A DNA stretch of 64,000 bases from Pelomonas cellulosilytica (GTDB lineage: Bacteria; Pseudomonadota; Gammaproteobacteria; Burkholderiales; Burkholderiaceae_C): contig NZ_JAJTWU010000003.1 of the NCBI RefSeq assembly GCF_021353265.1, positions 434,001 to 498,000 on the forward strand. The letters are read 5' to 3'. Made by a program: the position numbers and the translations under genes. Shown here piece after piece: positions 43,045 through 51,584 of this stretch. The first letter of the stretch is position 1; each line of letters begins with the position of its first letter. Below the pieces are notes generated by a model. It saw only the letters and a program-made list of their open reading frames with translations. It did no database searches and was not told the origin of the DNA.

Positions 43045-44262
43045 TCACGGATTCCCGAAGCGTGGCTGCGGCGCCAGCAGGGTCTCGCACCGATCGGCCA
43101 CGACGCGGATGGTGGCGTGCTGGTCGTAGCCGGCGTACTTCTCAGCGAAACGCTCGGCGTTCTGCTTTAACGACGGGTCGGCCAGCGCCCGCTTGACGAG
43201 GCGCTGGAACTGGCCAGACGCCGCCTCCGGGATGCTGACCGCCAGGCCCAGCGCCTCGACGCCGCGGGCGAACATCGTCTGCTCCAGCTGCTGCGGGAAC
43301 AGCAGCACCGGCCGCCCCGCCAGCAGCATGGCCGCGACGGTGCTGATGCCCGCGTGCAGCACGGCCACGTCGCAGCTGCGGCGCACCTGCTCGATGTCCA
43401 GGGGCTGGCGCGAGATGGCCAGGTTGTCGCTGGAGAACGTCTCCACCAGCCGCTTGGAGACGCCCGGGATGTGCACCAGCACGCTCGCGTCCAGCTGGCG
43501 CAGCACGGTCAACAGCGCCTCCAGGCCGCCGTAGTCCGGCTTCAGGTAGGCAAAGATCTTCAGCGCGCCCCGCGCCGGCCAGCGCACCTCCTCGCCGCGG
43601 CCAAGCGCAAACATCGGGCCGACGAAATCGCCGCCGTTTCGATGGGGATAGTGGTCCAACTCGGGCAGCGTCGCGAAGACGTCGATGCTGCCGGACAGGA
43701 TGTCGCGCATGCCGGCCACGGGCGGTGCGCCCAGCTCGTACAGCACCTGATTGGCCACGTGCAGCACCTGCTTCTCGGAGTCCATCAGGCGCGCGGCAGG
43801 CGCCTTGTCCTTCTGCCACCAGCGCAACGGCGGCAGGGGCGTCGTGTCCGGCGGCACCTGGAAGCCGTTCGCGAGGTTGAGCTGCGGCAGGCCCAGGCCA
43901 CGGCTGGCGAGCACCGCAGTGGGCGCGTAGTCGAAGACGAGCGCATCCACGCTCAGGGCGGTCAGCAGGTTGCGCCAGGCGCGGCAGATGCTCAGCAGCG
44001 CCGGCACGTCCAGGAAGCCGAAACCCATCAGCAGCTCGGCGAGGCTCAGCGGGTCTGGCAGCTTCATGACACGGCCGATCCATAACGGCGCCTGGTACCA
44101 CTTGAAGCCATGCGGGCCGAGCAGCCGCTCAGCCTCCACCAGCTCGCGGATGATGAAGACGACCTCATGGCCGCGCCGCTGCAGCTCCCGGGCGACGGGA
44201 ATCATGCGCCCCAGGTGGCCGTAAGCGCCGCCGAGTTCCCAGATGAATGCGTAGCGAGCCAT
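43045..44262 (-). CDS. GT1-type glycosyltransferase
   Basis: A 405-residue enzyme with the GT-B fold of UDP-glycosyltransferases. The N-terminal Rossmann part starts YAFIWELGGAYGHLGRMIPV and RELQRRGHEVVFIIRE. The donor-binding signature is CDVAVLHAGISTVAAMLLAG and RPVLLFPQQLEQTMFARGVE, with the conserved His-x-Gly and the Gln of the terminal motif. Acceptor and sugar are unknown; lipid or secondary-metabolite glycosylation is possible. The ATG at 44262 starts the first strand; upstream in-frame sequence is non-conserved. It is separated from the CNNM gene by 85 bases on the same strand. Confidence 0.85.
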   Translation of the reverse strand: MARYAFIWELGGAYGHLGRMIPVARELQRRGHEVVFIIRELVEAERLLGPHGFKWYQAPLWIGRVMKLPDPLSLAELLMGFGFLDVPALLSICRAWRNLLTALSVDALVFDYAPTAVLASRGLGLPQLNLANGFQVPPDTTPLPPLRWWQKDKAPAARLMDSEKQVLHVANQVLYELGAPPVAGMRDILSGSIDVFATLPELDHYPHRNGGDFVGPMFALGRGEEVRWPARGALKIFAYLKPDYGGLEALLTVLRQLDASVLVHIPGVSKRLVETFSSDNLAISRQPLDIEQVRRSCDVAVLHAGISTVAAMLLAGRPVLLFPQQLEQTMFARGVEALGLAVSIPEAASGQFQRLVKRALADPSLKQNAERFAEKYAGYDQHATIRVVADRCETLLAPQPRFGNP

Positions 44263-44289
44263 GGCGCGCGAGTCTAGGGGTGGGAAGCA

Positions 44290-44313
44290 AAGCGGCACCC
44301 GCAGGTGCCGCTT
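44290..44313 (-). terminator. Rho-independent terminator for the PEP-CTERM gene
   Basis: A 10-base perfect stem (AAGCGGCACC / GGTGCCGCTT) with a 4-base loop. On the minus strand it is followed by TTTGCTTCC. It lies 18 bases beyond the stop of the PEP-CTERM gene starting at 45318. Confidence 0.75.
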
Positions 44314-44331
44314 CTCAGGGATGGGGCTGGA

Positions 44332-45318
44332 TCAACCCGCCGAACCGCCGTTTCGTCGGCGTCGGCTCAGCCACCAGCCGCCGCCGGCCGCCGCCAGCAG
44401 CCCAAGGCTGCCCGGCTCCGGCAGGTCCACCGCCGTTGCGGTCACCAGGAAGTCGGCCGTGTTGACCGGCGTGCCACCGTCGAACGGGTCGCCGGAACGG
44501 GCGATGGCGCTGAAGTCGGCGCACTCGTAGGTGGGCAGCGGGTTGCCATTGCCACCATCACCGCCGTAACCGCCATAGCCCTCGTAGCCACCATAGCCGC
44601 CATAGCCACCACCGCAGGTATGGACGTTGCCACGGCCGCTGACGATGGACACGATGTCGTAGTCGATCAGGATCGTTTCACCGATACCCACCAGGCCCAT
44701 GTTGACCGTGAACGGGCCGCCGGCGCCGTAAACACTGCTGTCGGTGGCCGACGCGCAATTGGCCCAGTTGCCCAGCACGCCGATGTCGGACTCCGAGCAG
44801 GTGACGCCGGAGGTGGTCTGGACGATCGTCGTGTCGCCCTGGCTGACGACCGAGCCATTGCGGCGGATCTGCAGCCGCGTATTGGCCGAGCCGGTGCCGT
44901 CGCCGGACAAGCCGACGTTGCCGCTGTCCACATTGAAGGAGAAGTTCAGCAGTTGGACGCTGCCCGTCGTGTTCGTGTAGGAGCCGCTGTAAAGGGCACT
45001 CGTGCGGGCATAGAAGTCCAGACCCTGGCCCGAAGCGCGTGCACCGAAGTACGAGGAGCCATTGGTGTCCCCATAGGTGTGGAAGAACACGCCGGAGCCC
45101 GCTTCATCCTTGGAGAAGTAGAAATCGGCACCGCCCCCGGGCAGCGGCGTCGTCGATCCCTCGGGGATGGCGTCGGCCGGCGCATTGCCATTGAGCGCAT
45201 AGGTGGCCGTCAGCGTGATGGTGGGATCGGCAGACGCGGTGGCACACAGGCCGCCGCAGGCCGCGGCCACGAGCAGGCTCAGCAGCCTGGCGCGGGGAGC
45301 GGGGATGTCGTCGTACAT
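44332..45318 (-). CDS. PEP-CTERM sorted protein with Gly-Tyr repeats
   Basis: A 328-residue exported protein. It has a signal peptide (about residues 10-31, LLSLLVAAACGGLCATASA) and a beta-rich, Ser/Thr/Asn-rich body with Cys pairs near GVTCSESDIGVLGNWANCAS. A low-complexity Gly-Tyr stretch follows (about 233-252, GGYGGYGGYEGYGGYGG), then DLPEPGSLGLLAAAGGGWWL and an Arg cluster, the PEP-CTERM signal. The Gly-Tyr segment resembles adhesive or structural low-complexity regions. A surface or matrix role is probable. The start at 45318 is set by the signal peptide. Confidence 0.78.
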   Translation of the reverse strand: MYDDIPAPRARLLSLLVAAACGGLCATASADPTITLTATYALNGNAPADAIPEGSTTPLPGGGADFYFSKDEAGSGVFFHTYGDTNGSSYFGARASGQGLDFYARTSALYSGSYTNTTGSVQLLNFSFNVDSGNVGLSGDGTGSANTRLQIRRNGSVVSQGDTTIVQTTSGVTCSESDIGVLGNWANCASATDSSVYGAGGPFTVNMGLVGIGETILIDYDIVSIVSGRGNVHTCGGGYGGYGGYEGYGGYGGDGGNGNPLPTYECADFSAIARSGDPFDGGTPVNTADFLVTATAVDLPEPGSLGLLAAAGGGWWLSRRRRNGGSAG

Positions 45319-45536
45319 GAAAAAGCTCCAGAAACCAGATTGGGGCAGATCCGGGCCGGGCAGTCCGGCGCGGGCACCGATCGGGTGCAATTTCCAAGCC
45401 AGCGGTAATTTCTCTTCGGGGACAACGACTTGCCAATCACTTCTCCAAAAACGTCACGCTTCTGTCAAGAAAGCCGACATCCCTAGAACGCAGAGCGACT
45501 CAGGGCACGAGTCCCGCTCCCGTAGCATGCCGCGCG

Positions 45537-46361
45537 ATGAACTACCTCATCGGCGACCTCCAGGGCTGCTGCGACGCATTCGAGCGTCTGTTGACCCGGA
45601 TCGACTTCTCGCCCTCGCGCGACCGGCTGTGGCTGCTGGGCGACCTCGTCAACCGCGGCCCGGCCTCGCTGGCAACGCTGCGCCGGCTGCAGGCGCTGGG
45701 CGGTGCTGCGACCTGCCTCCTCGGCAACCACGACCTCCACCTGCTGGCGGTCGCCCACGGCGTGCGCCCGGCACACCGCAACGATACGGTCGCGCCCATC
45801 CTCGCTGCCCCCGACCGGGACGCCCTGCTCGACTGGCTGCGCCAGCAGCGCCTGGCCGTCTTCGATCAGGGCTGGCTGATGGTGCACGCCGGCGTCGTGC
45901 CGGCCTGGAGCCGCGACGACACGCTCGCGCTGGCCGCCGAAGTAGAAGCCGTGCTCCGCGGGCCCGACCTCGCGAGCTTCCTGCATGTGATGTACGGCAA
46001 TGAGCCGGCCCGCTGGTCGCCGCACCTCGTCGGCAACGACAGGCTGCGGTTCACCGTCAACACGCTGACGCGGCTGCGCTTGTGCACGGCGGACGGCAAG
46101 ATCGACTTCAAGACCAAGGAAGGTGTCGGCGCCGCGCCCGCCGGCTACCTACCGTGGTTCGAGGTGCCGGGTCGCCGCACGGCCGACACGCCCATCGCGT
46201 TCGGTCACTGGTCCACGCTCGGCCTGCTGGACCGGCCGACGCTGCTGGGCCTCGACACAGGCTGCATTTGGGGCGGAAGGTTGACGGCCGCGCGCGTCGA
46301 CGGCACGGACCGCGAGATCATTCAGGTGGAATGCGAGCAGGCGCAGAAGCCGGGCTCGTAG
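45537..46361 (+). CDS. apaH: Symmetrical bis(5'-nucleosyl)-tetraphosphatase
   Basis: A 274-residue cytoplasmic metallophosphatase that splits Ap4A symmetrically into two ADP. The calcineurin-type motifs are GDLQGC (residues 6-11), GDLVNRGPASL, LLGNHDLHLLAVAHG and WLMVHAGVVPAWS, with C-terminal FGHWSTLGLL. These match ApaH throughout and the length is exact. The gene stands alone between a divergent PEP-CTERM gene and tRNA-Ser. ApaH also removes Np4 caps from RNA in E. coli. Confidence 0.95.
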   Translation: MNYLIGDLQGCCDAFERLLTRIDFSPSRDRLWLLGDLVNRGPASLATLRRLQALGGAATCLLGNHDLHLLAVAHGVRPAHRNDTVAPILAAPDRDALLDWLRQQRLAVFDQGWLMVHAGVVPAWSRDDTLALAAEVEAVLRGPDLASFLHVMYGNEPARWSPHLVGNDRLRFTVNTLTRLRLCTADGKIDFKTKEGVGAAPAGYLPWFEVPGRRTADTPIAFGHWSTLGLLDRPTLLGLDTGCIWGGRLTAARVDGTDREIIQVECEQAQKPGS

Positions 46362-46376
46362 AATGCCCAATCTTCG

Positions 46377-46466
46377 GGAAGCTTGGGGGAGTGGTTTAAC
46401 CCAACGGTCTTGAAAACCGTCGGCCGGTCAAACGGCCCGTGAGTTCGAATCTCACAGCTTCCGCCA
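46377..46466 (+). tRNA. tRNA-Ser (UGA anticodon)
   Basis: A 90-base class II tRNA with encoded CCA end. The acceptor stem GGAAGCT pairs with AGCTTCC, and the anticodon stem-loop ACGGT-CTTGAAA-ACCGT gives anticodon TGA at 46411-46413. The long variable arm (GGCCG / CGGCC) is typical of serine tRNAs, and the T arm is GTGAG-TTCGAAT-CTCAC. It reads UCA codons (and, with wobble, UCG). Confidence 0.95.
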
Positions 46467-47340
46467 TCCAGGTAAACGACCAAGAAGAAAACCAGGCCGG
46501 ACAACGGCTTACCGCCGCAAACTGCGACAGTCGACTGTGACGCTTTGACCGTCTTCAACGCATGAAGACAAACAGTGCAAAGCCTCTCGGGTGCCGTCGG
46601 CCGCGAAGGACCGGGCACCGGCAACCTGTACCTTCGTCCCGCTGGACCTCCACGCCGCCTATGGGGACCGCGGGGGCTTCGGAATCGGTCTCGGCAGGTG
46701 CAGGCTGGGCAACCGCCAAGAGTCGAGGTCCTTCGAGTCAAGTACGAACAGGACTTCGCCCGCGAGAGGGCCGAGCTGTTCAACGGCAGGTGGCACACGT
46801 CCGCGACGGGCGCAGCCTCGACACCTGCCGCTGACACCACCCAACGACAAGCACGCAGTGTTGATGGCTTGCCCCGAGCATTTCCCGCCGTTACTGCGAT
46901 TGCTCAGCGGAGCCGCATTGCTGGCAAGTTGCATTGCGCATGCTGCTGGCTTTTGCGCGGTCGAATCCGCGCGGAAAGAGGGGACGGGGTCGCCGTTCAA
47001 CGCACCCCCGGCGCCTCACTATGGGTAGATGTCGAGCCAGGGGGAAATACCTGTGGAAAGCTGGGCAACTGACACAGTGGCCGCCCTCCCGCGAAGGCAG
47101 CAGCTCACCTGCACAGTCGGCGCTCCGACTAGAGCCCGGCCAGGTCGTGACCTACGACTTCGGCTCTCACCACAGTGGTTGCGCCTTGACTGTCGTGCAC
47201 GAAAACGCAAAGCTGGGCGTCAAGATGCACTCATGGACCTACAGCACGTTGGTGGCGACTGAATGATTCGTGAGAAGCGCTAGAGAGGTCAGGCCCAGGA
47301 GATAGCGCTAAGGTCCACGCTAGAGACTCCATGCGAATGC
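46467..47340. other. Gene-poor 870-base stretch with a possible decayed exported protein
   Basis: No intact conserved gene is visible. On the plus strand an ATG at 46864 gives a plausible signal peptide (FPPLLRLLSGAALLASCIAH, then AAGFCAVES), but that frame stops at 47028. Another frame ending at 47266 has a protein-like tail (LEPGQVVTYDFGSHHSGCAL). A frameshifted small secreted protein would explain both, but this is weak. The rest looks non-coding. Confidence 0.3.
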
Positions 47341-50300
47341 TCACCCATACCGGCCGTTCCCAACGCGTCGGTGTGGTGAAGGTGTCAGTGGCTTCACCCT
47401 CCGCATGCGCATGCGAAACCACACCAGCACGTCGTCAACATAGGTGAAGACGACCGGCACGACCAGCAGGCTCAGAACCGTCGACGTCAGCAGCCCGCCG
47501 ATGACGACGATGGCCATGGGCTGGCGGAAGCTCGGCTCCGCGCCCACCCCCAGCGCGTTGGGCAGCATGCCGGCGCCCATCGCGATCGTGGTCATGACGA
47601 TGGGGCGGGCGCGCTTGTGGCAGGCATCGATGATGGCTTCCAGCCGCTCCATGCCATGCTCGCGCCGAGCGACGATGGCGTACTCCACCAGCAGGATGGA
47701 GTTCTTGGTCACGATGCCCATCAGCATCAGCACACCGATGACCACTGGCATGGAGAAGGCCTGACTGGTCATCCACAACGCCAGCAGCGCGCCGCCCAGG
47801 GCCAGCGGCAATGCGCACAGTATCGTGGCCGGCTGCAGGAAATCGTGGAAGAGCAGCACCAGCACAGCATAGATACAGAAGATGCCGATCGCCATGGCGA
47901 CGCCGAAGCTGGTGAACAGCTCCGACATGCGCTGCAGTTCGCCCTGGTCGACGTAGCGCACGCCAGTGGGCAGGGTGCGCAGCGCGGGCAGCGCCATCGC
48001 CTCGCGCTGCACTTCGCCGATGGCGCGGCCGTTCAGCTCCACGCTGAGCGTGACATTGCGCGAGCGGTCGATGCGGTCGATCTGCGACGGGCCGCTTCCC
48101 ATCGCGAGGTCTGCCACCGAGGCCAGGCCGACCGAGCCGTTCGTGCCCGGCACGCGCAGTTGCCCGATGGCGTCCAGGTCCTGGCGCACGCGTTCGTCAA
48201 GGCGCACGCGAATGGCGATCTGGCGCTGTGGCAGGTTCAGCTTGGGCAGAGCCTGCGAATAGTCGCCATACGTCGCGAAGCGCACCGCATCGGCCAGCGC
48301 CTCGGAGGTGACGCCCAAGGCCGCGGCCTTGGCGCTGTCGGGGCGGATCTGTATCTCGGGCCGCTGCAGCGCGGCGCTCGAGGTGACGTTGCCGATGCCT
48401 TTGAGCGTGCGCAGCTGTGTCTCGGCCCGCGCAGCGGCCAGCATGAGCGCCTGCGGGTCGTCGCTTGCCAACGTCAGCTGCAGGGACTCGCCACTGCCGC
48501 CGCCGCCTACCGAGATGCGCGCGCCGGGTAAGGTCCGCAGCAAGCTGCGCATCCTGGCCTCGACCTGGGACTGCTTGACGTCGCGGTCGCCGCGGGCGAC
48601 CAGGTCCACCGTCAGCGTCGCGCTGGTCAGGTCGGCCGCGCTGGCGCCGCCCATGCCGACGCCGGTCGAAGCGGTGCCCGCAGAGACGAAGACGCTATGC
48701 ACCTCAGGCAGCTGCTTGAGCAGCTCGGCGGCACGACTAGCGGCGGCAGCGGTCACATCCAGTGTCGTGCCGGGCGCTAGCTTCAGACTGACGCTGCTCT
48801 GCGCCTTGTCCTGGGCCGGCAGGAAGGCGGTGGGGATGAAAGGCGTGACTGACACAGCCACGACGAGGAACAGCGCCGCCAGTGCCACTGTGGTCTTGCG
48901 GCGGCCAAGAGAGGTACGCGCCCAGCCCAGGTAGCGCGTCATCAGCGGGCCATCGGTGGAGATCTCGTGATGGCCGGGCGTCGTGGGCTTGAGCAGATAG
49001 GCCGCCATCATGGGCGTCAGCAGCCGCGCCACCAGTAGCGAAGCCAGCACGGCCACCGAAGCTGTCACGCCGAACTGCCGGAAGAACTTGCCCGGTATTC
49101 CGCCCATGAAGGCGGTCGGCAGGAACACGGCAACCAGCGTGAAGGTTGTCGCGATGACGGCTAGGCCAATCTCGTCGGCCGCCTCCATGGCGGCCTGCAA
49201 GGGCGTCTTGCCCATCAGCAAGTGGCGCTCGATGTTTTCGATCTCGACGATGGCATCGTCCACCAGCACGCCCACCACCAGCGACAAGGACAGCAGCGTC
49301 ACCGTGTTGAGCGAATAGCCCAGCAGCCACATGGCCAGGAAGGCCGGCGCGATTGACAGCGGCAAGGCCGCCGCCGACACCAGCGTGGCGCGCCAGTCGC
49401 GCAGGAACCACCAGACGACGATGACTGCCAGCACCGCGCCCTCGATGAGCAGGTGCATGGAGCCGCGGTAGTTCTCCTCGATGGGCTCGACGGTGTTGGA
49501 CGCCTCCTCGATATTGACGTTGGGATGGGCCACGGCGAAGGCCTTGACGGCGGCGCGCACGTCACTGGCCACGCCGGTGTCGGAGAAGCCGCGCGAGCGC
49601 GTGAGTTGGAAGCCGATGACCCGCTTGCCGTCGCGCAAAGCGATGGTGGAGCGTTCGGCATGGCCGTCGCTGACGCGGCCGATCTGGTCCAGGCGCACAT
49701 AGCGGCCGTCAGCCAGCGGCACAGCGATGGCGGCAACCTCTTCGGGCCGCCCGACCGTGGCGAGGGTGCGCACCGACTGCCGCTGGCCGCCGAGTTCGCC
49801 CTGGCCACCGGAGCTCTCCTTCTGCACGGCCTTGAGCCGCGCCGACACGTCCGACGGCGTTACGCCCAGGCCGGCCATCAGCGTGGGCTGCAGCTCCACG
49901 TGCACCTCGCGGTCCACGCCGCCCACGCGCGCGACCGACGCGACGCCCTTGACCGCCAGCATGGCCTTGGCCACGTCGTTGTCGACGAACCAGGACAGGT
50001 CCCGCTCGTCGAGCTGGCTGGACTCGATGGTGTAGGTCAGCAGGGCGGAGCCAGCAGCCGTCAACTTGGACACCGTCGGCGAGGCCATGCTGACAGGCAG
50101 TTCAGACTTAGCACTGTCGACGGCGTTGCGCACCTCGTTGAGCGCTTCCTCGGCGTTCTTGTCGATGTCGAAGCTGACGCTCATGCTGACGGCGCCATCG
50201 GTGATGGTCGTCGTCACATGATCCAGCTTGGAAAGCGAGGCCAGCTTGTCCTCGATCTTGCGCGCGACCTCGGTCTCCAGTTGCGACGGCGCGGCGCCTT

Positions 50301-50454
50301 CCAGCGCGGCGTTGATGCGGATGGTCGGCAGGTCCATGTCCGGGAAGTCCTGGACCTGCAACTTGCCGAAGCCGATCAGGCCGATGACCGTCAACAGGAT
50401 GAACAGCAGGATGGACGGGACGGGGTTACGGATGGACCAGGCGGAGACATTCAT
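47341..50454 (-). CDS. RND efflux pump inner-membrane transporter (HAE1 type)
   Basis: A 1037-residue proton-driven efflux transporter. The N-terminus SAWSIRNPVPSILLFILLTV, the first large periplasmic loop, and TM4 with VGVLVDDAIVEIENIERHLL, which carries the adjacent Asp pair of the proton relay, are clear. The second half has the repeated layout, ending GIVTKNSILLVEYAIVARRE and MTTIAMGAGMLPNALG. It exports toxic compounds through the adaptor and outer-membrane factor encoded just upstream. The start at 50454 has GGGGGAC before it; an ATG four codons upstream overlaps the adaptor stop. The divergent two-component system likely controls it. Confidence 0.93.
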   Translation of the reverse strand: MNVSAWSIRNPVPSILLFILLTVIGLIGFGKLQVQDFPDMDLPTIRINAALEGAAPSQLETEVARKIEDKLASLSKLDHVTTTITDGAVSMSVSFDIDKNAEEALNEVRNAVDSAKSELPVSMASPTVSKLTAAGSALLTYTIESSQLDERDLSWFVDNDVAKAMLAVKGVASVARVGGVDREVHVELQPTLMAGLGVTPSDVSARLKAVQKESSGGQGELGGQRQSVRTLATVGRPEEVAAIAVPLADGRYVRLDQIGRVSDGHAERSTIALRDGKRVIGFQLTRSRGFSDTGVASDVRAAVKAFAVAHPNVNIEEASNTVEPIEENYRGSMHLLIEGAVLAVIVVWWFLRDWRATLVSAAALPLSIAPAFLAMWLLGYSLNTVTLLSLSLVVGVLVDDAIVEIENIERHLLMGKTPLQAAMEAADEIGLAVIATTFTLVAVFLPTAFMGGIPGKFFRQFGVTASVAVLASLLVARLLTPMMAAYLLKPTTPGHHEISTDGPLMTRYLGWARTSLGRRKTTVALAALFLVVAVSVTPFIPTAFLPAQDKAQSSVSLKLAPGTTLDVTAAAASRAAELLKQLPEVHSVFVSAGTASTGVGMGGASAADLTSATLTVDLVARGDRDVKQSQVEARMRSLLRTLPGARISVGGGGSGESLQLTLASDDPQALMLAAARAETQLRTLKGIGNVTSSAALQRPEIQIRPDSAKAAALGVTSEALADAVRFATYGDYSQALPKLNLPQRQIAIRVRLDERVRQDLDAIGQLRVPGTNGSVGLASVADLAMGSGPSQIDRIDRSRNVTLSVELNGRAIGEVQREAMALPALRTLPTGVRYVDQGELQRMSELFTSFGVAMAIGIFCIYAVLVLLFHDFLQPATILCALPLALGGALLALWMTSQAFSMPVVIGVLMLMGIVTKNSILLVEYAIVARREHGMERLEAIIDACHKRARPIVMTTIAMGAGMLPNALGVGAEPSFRQPMAIVVIGGLLTSTVLSLLVVPVVFTYVDDVLVWFRMRMRRVKPLTPSPHRRVGNGRYG

Positions 50455-50465
50455 ACCGTCCCCCA

Positions 50466-51584
50466 TCAGCGCGAAACAGCCGAGGCTGCCGAAGCAGCCA
50501 CCACCGTCACCCGGGCGCCATCCGAGAGGAACGCACCACCGCTTGCGACGACAAGTGCATTGGCCGGCACGCCAGCAAGCACCTCAACGCGCTGCTGCTG
50601 GCGCCGGCCCACGGTCACGACGACGCTGCGAACCTTGCCGTTGGCATCCACCAGATAGGCGTAGTCGCGACCGTCGCGCGCGACCAGGGCACTCTGCGGC
50701 AGCGTCAGTGCCGGCCTGACCGGCAGCTCGAATACGCCATCGGCAAACATGCCAACGCGCGCGACGCTGTCGGTCGGCAAGCCGACGTAGACCAGGGCCC
50801 GGCCCGTGTTGGTGCTGAGCACCGGCCCGACCAGGCGTACCCGGCCTTCCACGGTCTGACCGGTGGGGAGTGACACGTTGGCGCGCTGGCCTTCCTTGAT
50901 GACGGCGAGCTGGCGAGCGTCGACCTCGGCCCGCCATTCGACGCGGCTCTGCCGCACCAGCCGGAACAGCTCGGTGCCGGCGTTGACGACGTTGCCCAGC
51001 ACGCCCGTGCGAGACGACACCAGGCCGTCATCCGGGGCGGTGATGCGCGACTGGCGCAGCTTCAGCTGTGTGGCGGCCAGGTCCGCCTTGGCAGACGCCA
51101 GGCTGGCGCGCGACGTGGCCTCGGTGATGCGGTACTGCTCGATGGCTTGGGCCGACAGGCCGCCCGCGCTCTCGACCTGCTTGGCGCGCTGCACGTTGGA
51201 GACCGCCTGGTCCAGGCTGGCCTGGGCTTGCGCCACCAGCGCCTGCTGCTTGCTTAGGTCGTTCTGCAAGCTCTCGTCGGCCAGGCGAGCCAGCAACTGG
51301 CCACGCTTTACGCGCGCACCCACGTCCACCAGCAGCTCGGCGATGCGCAGTCCGCCGGTTTCGGGGCTTACGACGACTTCCTGCCAAGCTGCCAGCGCGC
51401 CGTTGGCCTGCACGGTTTGTGGCCATGACTGGCTGGTGGGAGACACGACTTCCACCGTCAGCACGCTGGGCGCGGTGGCTGCGCTGGCCGGGCCATCGGG
51501 GCCGTCCTGCTTGGGCTTGCATGCCGACAAAAGCAACAGGGAAAGGGTGGCAGCGCCGATGGCGCGCAGGCAGGGCCGGTTCAA
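50466..51584 (-). CDS. RND efflux periplasmic adaptor (membrane fusion lipoprotein)
   Basis: A 372-residue lipoprotein adaptor. The lipobox LLSAC places the lipidated Cys at 22. The family layout follows: barrel-sandwich segment (AELLVDVGARVKRGQLLARL), alpha-hairpin of about 100-180 with heptad character, second lipoyl half (RITAPDDGLVSSRTGVLGNV) and the beta-barrel. It links the inner-membrane pump to the outer-membrane factor. Its start overlaps the outer-membrane factor stop by 4 bases and its stop nearly touches the pump start, so the three genes form one operon. Confidence 0.92.
   Translation of the reverse strand: MNRPCLRAIGAATLSLLLLSACKPKQDGPDGPASAATAPSVLTVEVVSPTSQSWPQTVQANGALAAWQEVVVSPETGGLRIAELLVDVGARVKRGQLLARLADESLQNDLSKQQALVAQAQASLDQAVSNVQRAKQVESAGGLSAQAIEQYRITEATSRASLASAKADLAATQLKLRQSRITAPDDGLVSSRTGVLGNVVNAGTELFRLVRQSRVEWRAEVDARQLAVIKEGQRANVSLPTGQTVEGRVRLVGPVLSTNTGRALVYVGLPTDSVARVGMFADGVFELPVRPALTLPQSALVARDGRDYAYLVDANGKVRSVVVTVGRRQQQRVEVLAGVPANALVVASGGAFLSDGARVTVVAASAASAVSR

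Noticed and set aside
46322-46840. 172-residue minus-strand frame across tRNA-Ser
   Set aside because: It is antisense to the tRNA and contains the familiar SCEIRTHGPFD-type translation of a tRNA-Ser complement, a well-known artefact.
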